DNA of 64,000 bases from Albidovulum denitrificans (GCF_002973535.1 NZ_PVEP01000001.1:558001-622000), one strand, 5' to 3'; shown: positions 1 through 9,692, numbered from the stretch's first letter. The notes: generated from the letters alone by a model not told the origin. Numbers and translations: made by a program.

Positions 1-629
1 TTTTCCTCGGCCGCAGCGGCCTCGGCAGCCGGGGCGGCGCTTTCGGCCTGCGACAGGTCCGGCATCATGCTGGCGCGCGGGGCCGCGTCCATCCGCGCCT
101 CGGGCGTGTCGACAAGGCCGGGGCCGTCATCCTCGGCCCGCGTCTCATCAGGCGTGTCGGCGGGCGTATCGGCGCGGCGCTGATCCTCGGCGCGGGGACC
201 GCGCTGATCCTCGCCCCGACGGCGGTTCTGCTGGTTGCGCTCGCCGCCCTGACGCTCCCCCCCCTGACGGTCGCCCCGGTCATCGCCGCCATGGCCGTTG
301 GCCTGAGCGTTCTGACCGTTGCCGCCCTGATGGCCGCCGTTATTGTCGCCATTCTGCTGTTGCTGCTGCTGGCGGCTTTCCTGCTCGCGCAGCGCCTCAC
401 CCAGCATGCGGGTGTAATATTCGGCGTGCTGGAGGAAGTTCTGTTCCGCCACGCGGTCGCTGCCAAGCTGCGCGTCACGGGCCAGTGCCAGGTACTTGTC
501 AATGATCTGCTGCGGCGTGCCGCGGACCTTGCCTTCGGGGCCGGAGCTGTCGAAGACGCGGTTGACGATGTTGCCAAGCGAACGCTGCCGGTTCGACTTC
601 GACCGCGAGCGGTTTTTCGATGATCTCAT
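1..629 (-). CDS. DUF4167 domain-containing protein (partial, C-terminus outside window)
   Basis: The frame opens at an ATG (complement of 627-629) and runs off the left edge without a stop, giving 209 visible codons. The N-terminus starts RSSKNRSRSKSNRQRSLGN, followed by a conserved helical stretch (VRGTPQQIIDKYLALARD, then QNFLQHAEYYTRMLGEA). This is the DUF4167 domain common in Rhizobiales and Rhodobacterales. From about residue 85 the protein becomes low-complexity: Q/N/G-rich, then D/E/R/A/P-rich. The very basic N-terminus and disordered tail suggest nucleic-acid association, but no function is established. It lies next to prmC and prfA on the same strand. Confidence 0.85.
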   Translation of the reverse strand, partial: MRSSKNRSRSKSNRQRSLGNIVNRVFDSSGPEGKVRGTPQQIIDKYLALARDAQLGSDRVAEQNFLQHAEYYTRMLGEALREQESRQQQQQQNGDNNGGHQGGNGQNAQANGHGGDDRGDRQGGERQGGERNQQNRRRGEDQRGPRAEDQRRADTPADTPDETRAEDDGPGLVDTPEARMDAAPRASMMPDLSQAESAAPAAEAAAAEE

Positions 630-882
630 CTGTTGTCGTTAATCCAGGTCAATCGGATGGATGAGCCTTGCCCCGATACACGACCTCACCTGGGTAATCC
701 GGGGGGATCGTCACGTCTATCGAGCTGGGCGAGACAGTGGGGCGTTCCCGAAAGGGCCACCCTCACTGGCTTCCTGTTTGCATGTTCGGCGCGCGGGGGC
801 AAGCAGTTTTTGCCTGTTTTTCGCGGTTTGGGCCTCTATGTGCCGAAATTCGCGCGATTGGGCCGGAAAGGTCACAGCCTGG

Positions 883-1737
883 TCAGGCCGCGCCGCAGCC
901 CCCGCCCTCAGGCCAGCGGGCAAGGATCACCCGGTCGCGGGTGTCGAGGTCCGGGCGCACCTCGACCTTTTCGAAGCCCGCCGCCGTCAGAAGACCCGTG
1001 ACCGCGGCCGCCTGCGTCGGCCCGATCTCAAGCCCCAGCCGCCCGCCGGGCATCAGCCGCGCGCCCGCCCCGGCGGCGATGGCGCGATAGGCGTCAAGCC
1101 CGTCACCGCCCGGTGTCAGCGCCGCGCGGGGTTCCCAGTCGCGCACCTCGGGGGAGAGGCCCGCCATCTCGTCTTCCGCGACATAGGGCGGGTTCGACAG
1201 GATCAGGTCGAACTTGCCCGAAATCCCCGCGAACCAGTCGGCCTGCCGGAAGCGCGCGCGTTGGGTAAGGCCCATCGCCTCGGCATTCCCTGCCGCTATG
1301 GCCAGCGCGGCGGCGGATTGGTCGGTGCCGGTGCCGGTCGCGAAGGGCATCGCCGCGAGGCAGGAGAGAAGGATGCAACCGGTGCCGGTGCCGAGGTCGA
1401 GCATCTTGACGAAGGGCCGTTCCAGCGCGGCGGCGACGAGGATCTCGGTCTCTGGCCGCGGGTCGAGCGTGTCGGCGGTGACGCGGAAGGTACGGCCGAA
1501 GAATTGCCGCTGGCCGGTGATCTGGCTGACCGGGCGGCGGGCGATCCGGTCTGCAATGGCGGCGTCGAAGGCAGCGGCTTGCGTGGGGTCGAGCGCATCG
1601 GGCAGGTGCAGGCTGACGCGGTCGGGCGCGATGCCCATCGCGAAGGCCAGCAACCGGCGCGCGTCGCGCGGCGCGTCGGGGATCGCGGCGGTGGTCAGGC
1701 GCGCGATGGCCGCGCGCAGCGCCTCGGCCGCCGTCAT
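883..1737 (-). CDS. prmC: Peptide chain release factor N(5)-glutamine methyltransferase PrmC
   Basis: 284 aa, the normal length. PrmC uses S-adenosylmethionine to methylate the glutamine of the GGQ motif in release factors RF1 and RF2. The substrate-binding NPPY motif is visible (LSNPPYV), preceded by the SAM-binding glycine-rich loop ([13 protein letters not shown]) after an N-terminal helical domain. The start ATG overlaps the stop of prfA by 4 nt, so enzyme and substrate are translationally coupled, as in many bacteria. Confidence 0.96.
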   Translation of the reverse strand: MTAAEALRAAIARLTTAAIPDAPRDARRLLAFAMGIAPDRVSLHLPDALDPTQAAAFDAAIADRIARRPVSQITGQRQFFGRTFRVTADTLDPRPETEILVAAALERPFVKMLDLGTGTGCILLSCLAAMPFATGTGTDQSAAALAIAAGNAEAMGLTQRARFRQADWFAGISGKFDLILSNPPYVAEDEMAGLSPEVRDWEPRAALTPGGDGLDAYRAIAAGAGARLMPGGRLGLEIGPTQAAAVTGLLTAAGFEKVEVRPDLDTRDRVILARWPEGGGCGAA

Positions 1738-2789
1738 GCCTCCATCTCGGCGAGCTTGGCCGCCTGATCATGTGCGACCAGCGCGTCGATGACCTCGGTC
1801 AGGTCGCCCGCCATGACCTGAGGCAGCGCATAAAGCGTCAGGTTGATCCGATGATCGGTCATCCGGCCTTGCGGAAAGTTGTAGGTGCGGATGCGTTCGG
1901 AACGGTCGCCGGAACCGACCTGCGCCTTGCGGTCGGCGGCGCGTTCGCTGTCGGCCTTCAGCCGTTCGAGATCGTAAAGCCGGGCGCGCAGCACGGCCAT
2001 CGCATTGGCGCGGTTCTGGTGCTGGGACTTTTCCGACGACGTCACGACGATGCCGGTCGGCAGGTGGGTGATCCGAACCGCCGAATCGGTGGTGTTGACG
2101 TGCTGCCCGCCCGCGCCGGAGGACCGCATCGTGTCGATGCGGATGTCGGTGGCGGGGATGTCGATCTCCACCTCCTCGGCCTCGGGCAACACCGCGACAG
2201 TGGCGGCGGAGGTGTGGATGCGCCCGCCCGCCTCGGTCTCCGGCACGCGCTGGACACGGTGGACGCCGCTTTCGAACTTGAGGCGGGCAAAGACCCCCTC
2301 CCCCTCGATCCTTGCCATGGCCTCCTTGACGCCGCCAAGCTCGGTCTCCGAAAGCTCCATCAGGTCGAAACGCCAGCCCTGCGCTTCGGCGTATTTCTGA
2401 TACATGCGCAGCAGGTCGCCCGCGAAAAGTGCGGCCTCTTCCCCGCCGGTGCCGGGGCGGATCTCGAGGATCGCGGGGCGGGCATCGGCGGCGTCCTTCG
2501 GCAAAAGCGCGATCCGCAGCCGGTCCTCCATCGCCGGGATGCGATCCTTCAGCGCCGGGATCTCATCCTCGGCCAGGGCCTTCATCTCCGGGTCCGAGAG
2601 CATCGCCTCAGCCTCCTCCAGATCGGAGAGCGCCTGGCGATAGGCGGCGATCTCGGCCACCACGGGCTTCAGGTCGGCATATTCGCGCGAAAGCGTGGCA
2701 ATCTCGGCCGGGGCCGCGCCAGCCGAAAGCTTCGCTTCGAGAAACCCGAAGCGGCGCGTGATCTGGTCGAGCTTGTCCAACGGCACCAT
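1734..2789 (-). CDS. prfA: Peptide chain release factor 1
   Basis: 351 aa, full length. RF1 recognises UAA and UAG in the ribosomal A site and triggers peptide release. The GGQ catalytic loop is visible ([16 protein letters not shown]) and is the target of the downstream PrmC. The stop-codon recognition region has the RF1-type PxT tripeptide ([14 protein letters not shown]). The conserved [16 protein letters not shown] block sits near the C-terminus. First gene of the prfA-prmC pair. Confidence 0.97.
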   Translation of the reverse strand: MVPLDKLDQITRRFGFLEAKLSAGAAPAEIATLSREYADLKPVVAEIAAYRQALSDLEEAEAMLSDPEMKALAEDEIPALKDRIPAMEDRLRIALLPKDAADARPAILEIRPGTGGEEAALFAGDLLRMYQKYAEAQGWRFDLMELSETELGGVKEAMARIEGEGVFARLKFESGVHRVQRVPETEAGGRIHTSAATVAVLPEAEEVEIDIPATDIRIDTMRSSGAGGQHVNTTDSAVRITHLPTGIVVTSSEKSQHQNRANAMAVLRARLYDLERLKADSERAADRKAQVGSGDRSERIRTYNFPQGRMTDHRINLTLYALPQVMAGDLTEVIDALVAHDQAAKLAEMEA

Positions 2790-2853
2790 GGCGCGGGTTT
2801 GGCCTTTGTCCGGGCGGCGGTCAAGGGGGAGAGGCCGGGGGTTTCACACCCCC

Positions 2854-2886
2854 GGACCCCCGTGGAGTATTTTTGAACAGAAGAAG
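2854..2886 (+). repeat. GGAGTATT intergenic repeat, copy 1
   Basis: Short intergenic element with core GTGGAGTATTTTTGAACAG followed by AAGAAG. Related copies lie at 7624-7659, 55325-55360 and 61259-61291. Shared features are a GGAC/CCGG-rich left part, GGAGTATT, and an A-rich AA(C/G)xGAAGAAG-like right part. It lies between two minus-strand genes. Function unknown. Confidence 0.5.
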
Positions 2887-3330
2887 TCAGGGGGAGAGTT
2901 GCGCCAGCCAGTCGCGAAGCCGTGCGGCATTGACGCCGAAATCGCTGCGGCCGAAGCGGAGGCGGGCGTGGAGCGTCAGGATCGTGGCGCTGCCGTCAGG
3001 CCGGGCCGCGGCGGTGGTATAGTCGGGAAAGCCGAAGAGCCTTGATCGCGTCACCCAGGTGATCATGCCCTCGCCCGCGCGGCCCGCGAGGGTCTTGGTG
3101 CGCGGGGTGGCCTGCGCGATGGCGTCAAGGCGGGTCAGGACCTGTTCCGGCGTTTCATCCGGCAGCCGCAGCGCGGCCTTGGCGCCACCTTCAAGGACGA
3201 CGAGGGAAGCGCCGGGCGGCGGGGTCCCGTCGGGCCGGACATGCCACCGCGCCGGGTCCGAGGGGGCGAGCCGTATCCAGGCCAGCCCGCCAAGGACGAT
3301 CAGCGCGAGGAGGAAGAGCGCGATTTTCAC
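2887..3330 (-). CDS. DUF1499 domain-containing membrane-anchored protein
   Basis: 147 aa. It starts at a GTG whose bases overlap the TGA of the upstream agmatinase gene (GTGA arrangement). The N-terminus is one hydrophobic segment (residues 2-20), probably an uncleaved membrane anchor or signal. The rest has the DUF1499 pattern with a conserved central region (LAGRAGEGMITWVTRSRLFG) and DFGVNAARLRDW near the end. No biochemical role is known for the family. Co-transcription with the agmatinase gene is likely. Confidence 0.75.
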   Translation of the reverse strand: MKIALFLLALIVLGGLAWIRLAPSDPARWHVRPDGTPPPGASLVVLEGGAKAALRLPDETPEQVLTRLDAIAQATPRTKTLAGRAGEGMITWVTRSRLFGFPDYTTAAARPDGSATILTLHARLRFGRSDFGVNAARLRDWLAQLSP

Positions 3331-4292
3331 CCTTTCCGCCGGGTCCAGCCGTAAAGGCAGATCAGCTCATGCGCGACATGGGCGCCCGCGATGGCGGTGG
3401 CGCCGGTGGTGTCATAGGCGGGCGAAACCTCAACCACATCACCGCCGACCATGTTGATCCCGGCAAGGTCGCGCAGGATCGCCGCGACCTGCCAGCTTGC
3501 CAGCCCGCCCCAGACCGGCGTTCCGGTACCGGGCGCGAAGGCGGGGTCAAGACAGTCGATATCGAAGGTGAGATACGTGGGGCGGTCGCCGACGATGCGC
3601 TTGATCTTCGCGGTGACGGCGGCTGCGCCCGTCTCATGCACCTCGCGCGCGTCGATCACGTTCACGCCCATGAAGTCGTCGTTATGGGTGCGGATGCCGA
3701 CCTGAACGGAGGTGGCGGGGTCCACGATGCCGGACTTGATCGCCTTGTAGAACATCGTCCCGTGGTCGATGCGGGCAAAGTCGTCATCGACCCAGGTGTC
3801 GGAATGCGCGTCGAAGTGCAACAGGCTGATCGGACCGAATTTTTCGGCATAGGCCTTGAGGATCGGGAAGGTGATGTAATGATCGCCGCCCAGCGTCACC
3901 GTCCCCGCCCCGGCGGCAAGGATGGTGCGGATATGGGCGGTCAGCGTATCGGGGAAGTCCGCGACCCTGGCGTAATCGAAGGCCACATCGCCATAGTCCA
4001 CGATGTCCATCTCATCGAGCGGTGAGTAGCCCCAGCCATAGGGCGGATCATAGGGTTGCAGGGCCGAGGCCTCGCGCACCGCGCGGGGGCCGAACCGTGT
4101 GCCGCTGCGATGCGTCACCGCCTGATCGAACGGCACGCCGGTGATCGCCAGATCGACGCCGGTCAGGTCCTTCGAATAGCGCCGCCGAAGAAAGCTGGTG
4201 GCGCCGCCAAAGGCATTCTCGAAGGCAAGGCCGCGGCGGTCCGAACGGGTGAAGGCGAGGTCGACCTCTGTCTTCGCGTCTTCCAAAGCCAT
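3327..4292 (-). CDS. speB: Agmatinase / ureohydrolase family protein
   Basis: 321 aa from the chosen start. The frame is open 96 nt further upstream, but the ATG at 4292 has a GGAG sequence at good spacing and matches the usual family start. The ureohydrolase Mn2+ ligands are all visible: GGDHYITFP, HFDAHSDTW and FDIDCLDPAFAPGTGTP. Agmatinase hydrolyses agmatine to putrescine and urea. Related guanidino-acid hydrolases share the fold, so the exact substrate is inferred. Overlaps the downstream DUF1499 gene by 4 nt. Confidence 0.88.
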   Translation of the reverse strand: MALEDAKTEVDLAFTRSDRRGLAFENAFGGATSFLRRRYSKDLTGVDLAITGVPFDQAVTHRSGTRFGPRAVREASALQPYDPPYGWGYSPLDEMDIVDYGDVAFDYARVADFPDTLTAHIRTILAAGAGTVTLGGDHYITFPILKAYAEKFGPISLLHFDAHSDTWVDDDFARIDHGTMFYKAIKSGIVDPATSVQVGIRTHNDDFMGVNVIDAREVHETGAAAVTAKIKRIVGDRPTYLTFDIDCLDPAFAPGTGTPVWGGLASWQVAAILRDLAGINMVGGDVVEVSPAYDTTGATAIAGAHVAHELICLYGWTRRKG

Positions 4293-4403
4293 GAGGGGGC
4301 TCCGTGATGGGGTCTGGCGTCGTTCGAAGCCGGAGACGCCGCCGATCCGGGTGGCGCGGAGCCAAAGCGCTGCGGCCCGATTCGTCAAGGAAATTTGATC
4401 AAA

Positions 4404-5567
4404 TCACGCCAGCGGTTGCGCCCTCTCGACCAGCCGGGCGAAAAAGCTCGCCCCATAGGGCGCCGCCTCATCGTTGAAGTTGTAGGCCGGATGATGCAGC
4501 CCCGCGCTGTCGCCCTGACCAAGGAAGAGGTAGCAGCCGGGGCGCTCCTCCAGAAGATAGGCGAAATCCTCGGCCCCCATGGCGCGCGCCTCATCGGTGA
4601 TCTGCGCGGCCTCGCCCACGATGTCGGCGGCGACCGAGACGGCGAAACCCGCCCGGTCGGGATCGTTGACGGTGGCGGGATAGCCCCAGTCATACTCGAC
4701 CTTGGCCGTCACGCCATGGGCGGCGGCGGTGCCTGCGACGATCTCATGAAAGCGGCGCTTCATCATCTCGCGCACGGCCGGGTCGAAAGACCGGATCGTG
4801 GCCGTCAGGCGGGCGGTTTCGGGGATGATGTTCGACGCGGTCCCGGCGTGGATTTCCGTCACCGAAACAACGGCTTCCATCATCGGGTTCACGTTGCGGC
4901 TGACGATGGTCTGAAGCGCTGCGGTGATGGCGACGGCGGCGGGGATCGGGTCCACGCACTCATGCGGAAAGGCACCATGCCCGCCCTTGCCGGTCAGCGT
5001 GACCCAGGCGGTATCGACGGCGGCCATGATCGGCCCCTCGGTCGTGGCGAAACTGCCCAGCGGGACCTGTGGCGCATTGTGCAGCGCATAAACCTCACCA
5101 ATGCCGAACCGGTCGAGGATACCCGCCTGCACCATCGCCTGCCCGCCCGCGCCATCCTCTTCCGCGGGCTGGAAGATCAGCGCGACGCGACCGCGGAAGC
5201 GGCGCGTCTCGGCCAGGTATTTCGCCGCGCCAAGCAGCATCGTGGTATGCCCGTCATGGCCGCAGGCATGCATGACGCCGGGGATGGCAGAGGCATAGGG
5301 CAGCCCCGTCTCCTCGGTGATCGGCAGCGCGTCCATATCGGCGCGCAGGCCGATGGTCGGGCCGTCCCCCTGTCCTTTGATGATCGCGACGATGCCGCTT
5401 TCGGCGATGCCTTCATGGATCTCGTCCACGCCGAAATCGCGCAGCCGTTCGGCCACGAAACCCGCCGTCCTGTGGCAGGCAAAGCCCAGTTCCGGGTTCC
5501 GGTGCAGGTGCTGGCGCCATTCGGCCATCTCGGGGGCAAGGGCGGCAATGCGGTTCAGGACGGGCAT
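4404..5567 (-). CDS. M20 family amidohydrolase (hippurate/N-acyl amino acid hydrolase type)
   Basis: 387 aa from the ATG at 5567, chosen because GAAAGAG lies just upstream and the protein then begins MPVLNRIAAL as in relatives. In-frame ATGs at 5585 and 5633 lack a ribosome site. Metal-binding and catalytic motifs of the M20D group are clear: ADMDALPI, HACGHDGHTTMLLG, QPAEEDGAGG and MGAEDFAYLL. The family removes acyl groups from amino acids, for example hippurate. The natural substrate here is unknown. Confidence 0.9.
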   Translation of the reverse strand: MPVLNRIAALAPEMAEWRQHLHRNPELGFACHRTAGFVAERLRDFGVDEIHEGIAESGIVAIIKGQGDGPTIGLRADMDALPITEETGLPYASAIPGVMHACGHDGHTTMLLGAAKYLAETRRFRGRVALIFQPAEEDGAGGQAMVQAGILDRFGIGEVYALHNAPQVPLGSFATTEGPIMAAVDTAWVTLTGKGGHGAFPHECVDPIPAAVAITAALQTIVSRNVNPMMEAVVSVTEIHAGTASNIIPETARLTATIRSFDPAVREMMKRRFHEIVAGTAAAHGVTAKVEYDWGYPATVNDPDRAGFAVSVAADIVGEAAQITDEARAMGAEDFAYLLEERPGCYLFLGQGDSAGLHHPAYNFNDEAAPYGASFFARLVERAQPLA

Positions 5568-5632
5568 GTGGACTCTTTCGGTCATATGGCAGAGGGTCGC
5601 CCGAGGATTGGGCGAAAAGCAGGAAGGACGCA

Positions 5633-6463
5633 ATGGACAAGGACGCCTCGGACCGGCTGGTGCATGACCCCGAAGGCGGGATCGCGCGGCTGGTAGAGAT
5701 CATGGCGCGCCTGCGCGACCCCGAAACCGGCTGCCCCTGGGATATCGAGCAGGACTTCGCGACCATCGCGCCCTACACGATCGAAGAGGCCTATGAGGTC
5801 GCCGACGCCATCGACCGCGCCGCCTGGGGCGAGTTGAAGGGTGAGTTGGGGGACCTCTTGTTTCAGGCCGTTTATCACGCGCAGATGGCCGAGGAGGCCG
5901 GGCATTTCCGTTTTGACGACGTGGTGCGCGCGATCTCTGACAAGATGGTCTCGCGCCACCCGCATGTCTTCGGCGCGGAAAGCCGCGACAAGTCGGCCGC
6001 GCAGCAGACGAAGGACTGGGAGGCGCAGAAGGCGCGTGAACGCGGGCCGCAGGGCGTGCTGGACGGCGTGGCGCTTGGCCTGCCGGCACTGGTCCGGGCG
6101 ATCAAGCTGCAAAACCGCGCCGCGCGGGTCGGGTTCGACTGGCCCTCCACCGACGAGGTGATCGACAAGATCGTCGAGGAAGCGCGGGAGCTGAACGAGG
6201 CGCGGGCGGAGAAGTCCGAAGCCGAGGTCTTCGAGGAATTCGGCGATCTGCTTTTCGTCGTGGCAAACCTCGCGCGTCACTTGAAGATCGACGCGGAAGC
6301 CGCTTTGCGCTCGGCAAATTCCAAGTTCACGCGCCGCTTCGGATCGGTCGAATCCGCGCTGGCGGCCAAGGGTTGCCGCCCCGAGGACAGCACGCTGGCC
6401 GAAATGGACGCGCTTTGGGACGCGGCCAAGATCGCAGAACGCGCAGGGAAGGCCGCAAACTAA
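5633..6463 (+). CDS. mazG: Nucleoside triphosphate pyrophosphohydrolase MazG
   Basis: 276 aa, typical for the long tandem-domain MazG. Two MazG repeats are seen: residues ~45-85 (EEAYEVADAI, ELGDLLFQAVYHA) and ~180-220 (EEARELNEA, EEFGDLLFVVANLARH), each with the E-x-x-E ... E-x-x-D Mg2+-binding pattern. MazG hydrolyses NTPs/dNTPs to monophosphates and modulates ppGpp-dependent stress in E. coli. Divergent from the M20 hydrolase, with a short shared upstream region. Confidence 0.95.
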   Translation: MDKDASDRLVHDPEGGIARLVEIMARLRDPETGCPWDIEQDFATIAPYTIEEAYEVADAIDRAAWGELKGELGDLLFQAVYHAQMAEEAGHFRFDDVVRAISDKMVSRHPHVFGAESRDKSAAQQTKDWEAQKARERGPQGVLDGVALGLPALVRAIKLQNRAARVGFDWPSTDEVIDKIVEEARELNEARAEKSEAEVFEEFGDLLFVVANLARHLKIDAEAALRSANSKFTRRFGSVESALAAKGCRPEDSTLAEMDALWDAAKIAERAGKAAN

Positions 6464-6551
6464 TATCCGACAATTTTTGTCGTGAACTCTTGACCTACCC
6501 CGGAAGCGGTGGCAGAAGCGGCGCAGTCTTACCAACCCGAAGGACAGGAAC

Positions 6552-7559
6552 ATGTCTCTGCGCGCCCTTCCCCTGACGATGGCCATGGCCGCCCTCGCCG
6601 CCCCCGCCCTCGCCGATGAGGTCAACGTCTATTCCCTCCGCCAGCCGGAGCTGATCCAGCCCCTGGTCGATGCCTTCACCGCCAGGACCGGGATCGCCGT
6701 CAACGTCGCCCATATCGACAAGGGCATGGTCGAACGGCTTCAGAACGAGGGCGACCGCAGCCCCGCCGATGTCGTCCTGACCGTCGACATCGCGCGGCTG
6801 GCGCAGGTGGTCGAGGCGGGCGTGACGCAGCCCGTCACCTCCGACATCCTCGCCGCCAATATCCCGGCCGAATTCCGCGACCCCGGCAACCAGTGGTTCG
6901 GCCTCACCGCCCGCGCCCGCATCGTCTATGCCAGCAAGGAGCGCGTCGCCGATGGCGAGGTTACGACCTATGAGGCGCTGACCGACCCGAAATGGCAGGG
7001 CCGCATCTGCACCCGCCCCGGCACGCATGACTACAACCTCGGCCTGACCGCCGCGATGATCGTCCATGACGGGCTTGAGGCGACGAAGATCTGGGCCGAA
7101 GGGCTGAAGGCCAACCTCGCGAAAAAGCCCGAGGGCAACGACCGCGCGCAGGTCAAGTCGATCTGGGCGGGCGAATGCGACATCTCGCTTGGCAACACCT
7201 ATTACATGGGTGAAATGCTGGCCGACCCCGAACAGAAAGCATGGGCCGACGCGGTGCGCATCGTCTACCCGACCTTCACCGACGGCGGCACCCATATGAA
7301 CGTCTCGGGCATGGCGATGACCAAGGCCGCCCCGCACAAGGAAGCCGCGCTGGCCTTCATGGAATTCCTGTCGTCGGATGAGGCGCAGAAGATCTATGCC
7401 GAGACCAACAACGAATTCCCGGTCAAGCCCGGCGTCCCGCAATCGGCGCTGGTGGAAAGCTGGGGTCCCTTCACGCCCGATGCCATCAACCTGATGGATG
7501 TGGCGAAGGAACGCCCCGCCGCGCTGAAGCTGATGGAAGAGGTCAACTTCGACGGCTAA
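6552..7559 (+). CDS. Fe(3+) ABC transporter periplasmic substrate-binding protein (FbpA/FutA type)
   Basis: 335 aa with a classic Sec signal peptide (MSLRALPLTMAMAALAAPALA, processing before DEVNVY). Mature protein follows the bacterial Fe3+-binding fold: VNVYSLRQPELIQPL at the start, the hinge region, and NTYYMGEM carrying the paired tyrosines that coordinate iron in this family. It delivers Fe3+ to an inner-membrane permease. No permease or ATPase gene is adjacent: the gene stands alone and ends in a strong terminator, so the partners must lie elsewhere. Confidence 0.92.
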   Translation: MSLRALPLTMAMAALAAPALADEVNVYSLRQPELIQPLVDAFTARTGIAVNVAHIDKGMVERLQNEGDRSPADVVLTVDIARLAQVVEAGVTQPVTSDILAANIPAEFRDPGNQWFGLTARARIVYASKERVADGEVTTYEALTDPKWQGRICTRPGTHDYNLGLTAAMIVHDGLEATKIWAEGLKANLAKKPEGNDRAQVKSIWAGECDISLGNTYYMGEMLADPEQKAWADAVRIVYPTFTDGGTHMNVSGMAMTKAAPHKEAALAFMEFLSSDEAQKIYAETNNEFPVKPGVPQSALVESWGPFTPDAINLMDVAKERPAALKLMEEVNFDG

Positions 7560-7579
7560 GCCACGACTTTAAAACCAGA

Positions 7580-7606
7580 AAGCCCGGCCATCCCGCCGGG
7601 CTTTTT
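7580..7606 (+). terminator. Rho-independent terminator of the iron-binding protein gene
   Basis: Perfect 9-bp stem AAGCCCGGC / GCCGGGCTT with a 6-nt loop, followed by a T-run, about 20 nt after the stop codon at 7559. Confidence 0.92.
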
Positions 7607-7623
7607 CTGTCTGGGGGGCCATT

Positions 7624-7659
7624 TTCATTGTGGCCCAAATACTCCCGCCGGAGGCGTCC
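7624..7659 (-). repeat. GGAGTATT intergenic repeat, copy 3
   Basis: On the minus strand the core reads CCTCCGGCGGGAGTATTTGG, then GCCACAATGAAAA. The left half matches the copy at 55325-55360 almost exactly. It lies between a terminator and the 3' end of a minus-strand gene. Confidence 0.5.
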
Positions 7660-7686
7660 GACGGTGCCGCAACCGCAACGCAGGAC

Positions 7687-8589
7687 CTATTCCGCCGCCA
7701 TCGCCGGCAGCAGGTTGCCCACCACCTCGACCCCACGCATCCGCGCGATAGTGTCGAGATCGGCCACGAAACGTCCCCGAAGGTCCGACAGGTGCAGGCC
7801 CGAAAAGCCCGCCTCGCGCGGCAATTGCGGCTGAAGCGCGTGGAAGGCAAGGATCCGGTCACGCTGCCCGGCGACATAGCGGCCGCCCTGACGGTAATGG
7901 CGCTGGATCATCGCGATCCCGCTTTCGGTGATCTCCGGCGCGGGCGCCGGTTTGGCCAGTAGAGGCAGGCGGAAGCCCGGCAGCAGGTGGGCGAAGAGTT
8001 CCTCATGCGAGGGGCGTTCGGCCAGCACCGTCACATGGCGCGCCTCAAGCCCGCCCTGCATCGCCTCCACCACCTCGGCCCAGCCGCCGGTGAAATTCGC
8101 CATGCCCGGCGCGTATTCGGCGAAGGGCTCCATCTGCCGGTCCAGCGCAAAGCGGCGCCAGGCGGCGGTGAAAAGCGTGTCATAGGGTTTCACGACCACG
8201 ACCAGGCGATCGACCGGACGGCCAAGGGCGGCGCGCAGCGCCTCGGCCCGTTGGCGCGCGGTCGGGTAGAAGCGCCCGCCCAGAAGCCCGGCCATGCGGC
8301 CCGCCAGATCGTGTTCGCTGATAAGATAGCGCCCGGCGCCGGTATAGCTGTCGGCCAGCGCACCGCCGATGGCGGCGACATGGTCGCAGATGTCGCGGAA
8401 CTGGTGGCGCGGTTCAGGGAAGGCGCAGTCGAAGCGGCCGCCCTCGGCCCCGCCCCGGCCCGGATAGGCCATGTCGAGACCGGCGGCGTTCAGCGCCGTG
8501 CGATTGAGACCCAGCACCGTCTGGAATTCATCCGCCCCGGTGCAATGCATCCCGGCATGAACTACGATCTGGGCGTCGCGCGCGAACAT
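7687..8589 (-). CDS. Sulfotransferase-like hypothetical protein
   Basis: 300 aa starting MFARDAQIVVHAGMHCTGAD. The N-terminal strand-loop (VVHAGMHCTGADEFQ) sits where bacterial sulfotransferase-like proteins carry the PAPS 5'-phosphosulfate loop (H-x-G-x-x-K-T-G-[ST]). Here the lysine position is C and the second hydroxyl residue is A, so binding may be lost. A second strand, RLVVVVKPYDTLFTAAWRRF, resembles the 3'-phosphate region. The assignment rests on overall pattern only. It is divergent from iunH. Confidence 0.5.
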   Translation of the reverse strand: MFARDAQIVVHAGMHCTGADEFQTVLGLNRTALNAAGLDMAYPGRGGAEGGRFDCAFPEPRHQFRDICDHVAAIGGALADSYTGAGRYLISEHDLAGRMAGLLGGRFYPTARQRAEALRAALGRPVDRLVVVVKPYDTLFTAAWRRFALDRQMEPFAEYAPGMANFTGGWAEVVEAMQGGLEARHVTVLAERPSHEELFAHLLPGFRLPLLAKPAPAPEITESGIAMIQRHYRQGGRYVAGQRDRILAFHALQPQLPREAGFSGLHLSDLRGRFVADLDTIARMRGVEVVGNLLPAMAAE

Positions 8590-8753
8590 CGTTTTGGCCT
8601 TTCCCCGTTTACCATTTAACTTTCCTCAGGGATTGTGGCGAAGGTTGGGCAACTTTGGGTTGTATCAGGATCATTCTTCGGGTGACCTCGTGACCTTCCC
8701 GCTCTCTGGACAATCCGCAGGGCGATGGCCACAGTCGCGGCAACGGAGGTGCC

Positions 8754-9692
8754 ATGACTGCTCAGAAAATCATCATCGACACCGATCCCGGCCAGGACGA
8801 CGCGGTCGCGATCCTGCTTGCCCTCGCCTCGCCCGAGATCGAGGTACTGGGCCTGACCTGCGTCGCGGGCAACGTGCCGCTGGCGCTGACGGCGAAGAAT
8901 GCGCGGATCATCTGCGAACTGGCGGGACGGCCCGATCTGCCGGTCTATGCGGGGTGCGACCGGCCGCTGAAGCGCGATCTGGTGACGGCCGAGCATGTCC
9001 ACGGCAAGACCGGCCTTGACGGCATCGCGCTGCCCGACCCGACCATGCCGCTGGCCGAGGGCCACGCGGTCGATTTCCTGATCGAGACGCTGAGGCGCGA
9101 ACCGGCGGGCAGCGTCACGCTTTGCCCCATCGGCCCGCTGACCAATATCGCCACCGCGCTGCACCGCGCGCCCGAAATCGCGGGCCGGATCAGGCAGATC
9201 GTCCTGATGGGCGGGGCGTATTTCCAGGTCGGCAACATCACCCCGGCGGCCGAGTTCAACATCTATGTGGACCCTGAGGCCGCCGATATCGTTTTCCGGT
9301 CCGGCATTCCGCTGGTCGTGATGCCGCTTGACGTCACCCACAAGGCGCTGACCACCCGGCCAAGGATCGAGGCATTCCGCGCGCTTGGCACCCGCGTGGG
9401 CGAGGCGGTCGCAAGCTGGACCGATTTCTTCGAACGCTTCGACATGGAGAAATACGGCTCGGAAGGCGCGCCGCTGCATGATCCCTGCACCATCGCCTGG
9501 CTGCTGCGCCCCGACCTTTTCGCGGGCCGCGAGATCAATGTGGAGATCGAGCTTCACGGCCAGTACACCGCCGGGATGACGGTTGCCGACTGGTGGCGGG
9601 TGACGAAGCGGGCGCCGAACGCGCTGTTCATCCGCGATGTGGATGCCGACGGGTTCTATGCGCTTCTGACCGAACGGCTCGCGCGGCTGTGA
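8754..9692 (+). CDS. Inosine/uridine-preferring nucleoside hydrolase
   Basis: 312 aa. The Ca2+-binding N-terminal signature of the family is intact (IDTDPGQDDAVAILLAL), as are the central EFNIYVDPEAA and the C-terminal calcium-ligand aspartate region (PLHDPCTIAWLL). These enzymes hydrolyse ribonucleosides to base plus ribose in salvage. Pyrimidine versus purine preference cannot be read from the sequence. The ATG has a good GGAGG upstream. Only 51 nt separate it from selO. Confidence 0.93.
   Translation: MTAQKIIIDTDPGQDDAVAILLALASPEIEVLGLTCVAGNVPLALTAKNARIICELAGRPDLPVYAGCDRPLKRDLVTAEHVHGKTGLDGIALPDPTMPLAEGHAVDFLIETLRREPAGSVTLCPIGPLTNIATALHRAPEIAGRIRQIVLMGGAYFQVGNITPAAEFNIYVDPEAADIVFRSGIPLVVMPLDVTHKALTTRPRIEAFRALGTRVGEAVASWTDFFERFDMEKYGSEGAPLHDPCTIAWLLRPDLFAGREINVEIELHGQYTAGMTVADWWRVTKRAPNALFIRDVDADGFYALLTERLARL

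Noticed and set aside
661-1767. 368-aa plus-strand open frame
   Set aside because: Shadow of prmC; the minus strand has the NPPY methyltransferase motif.
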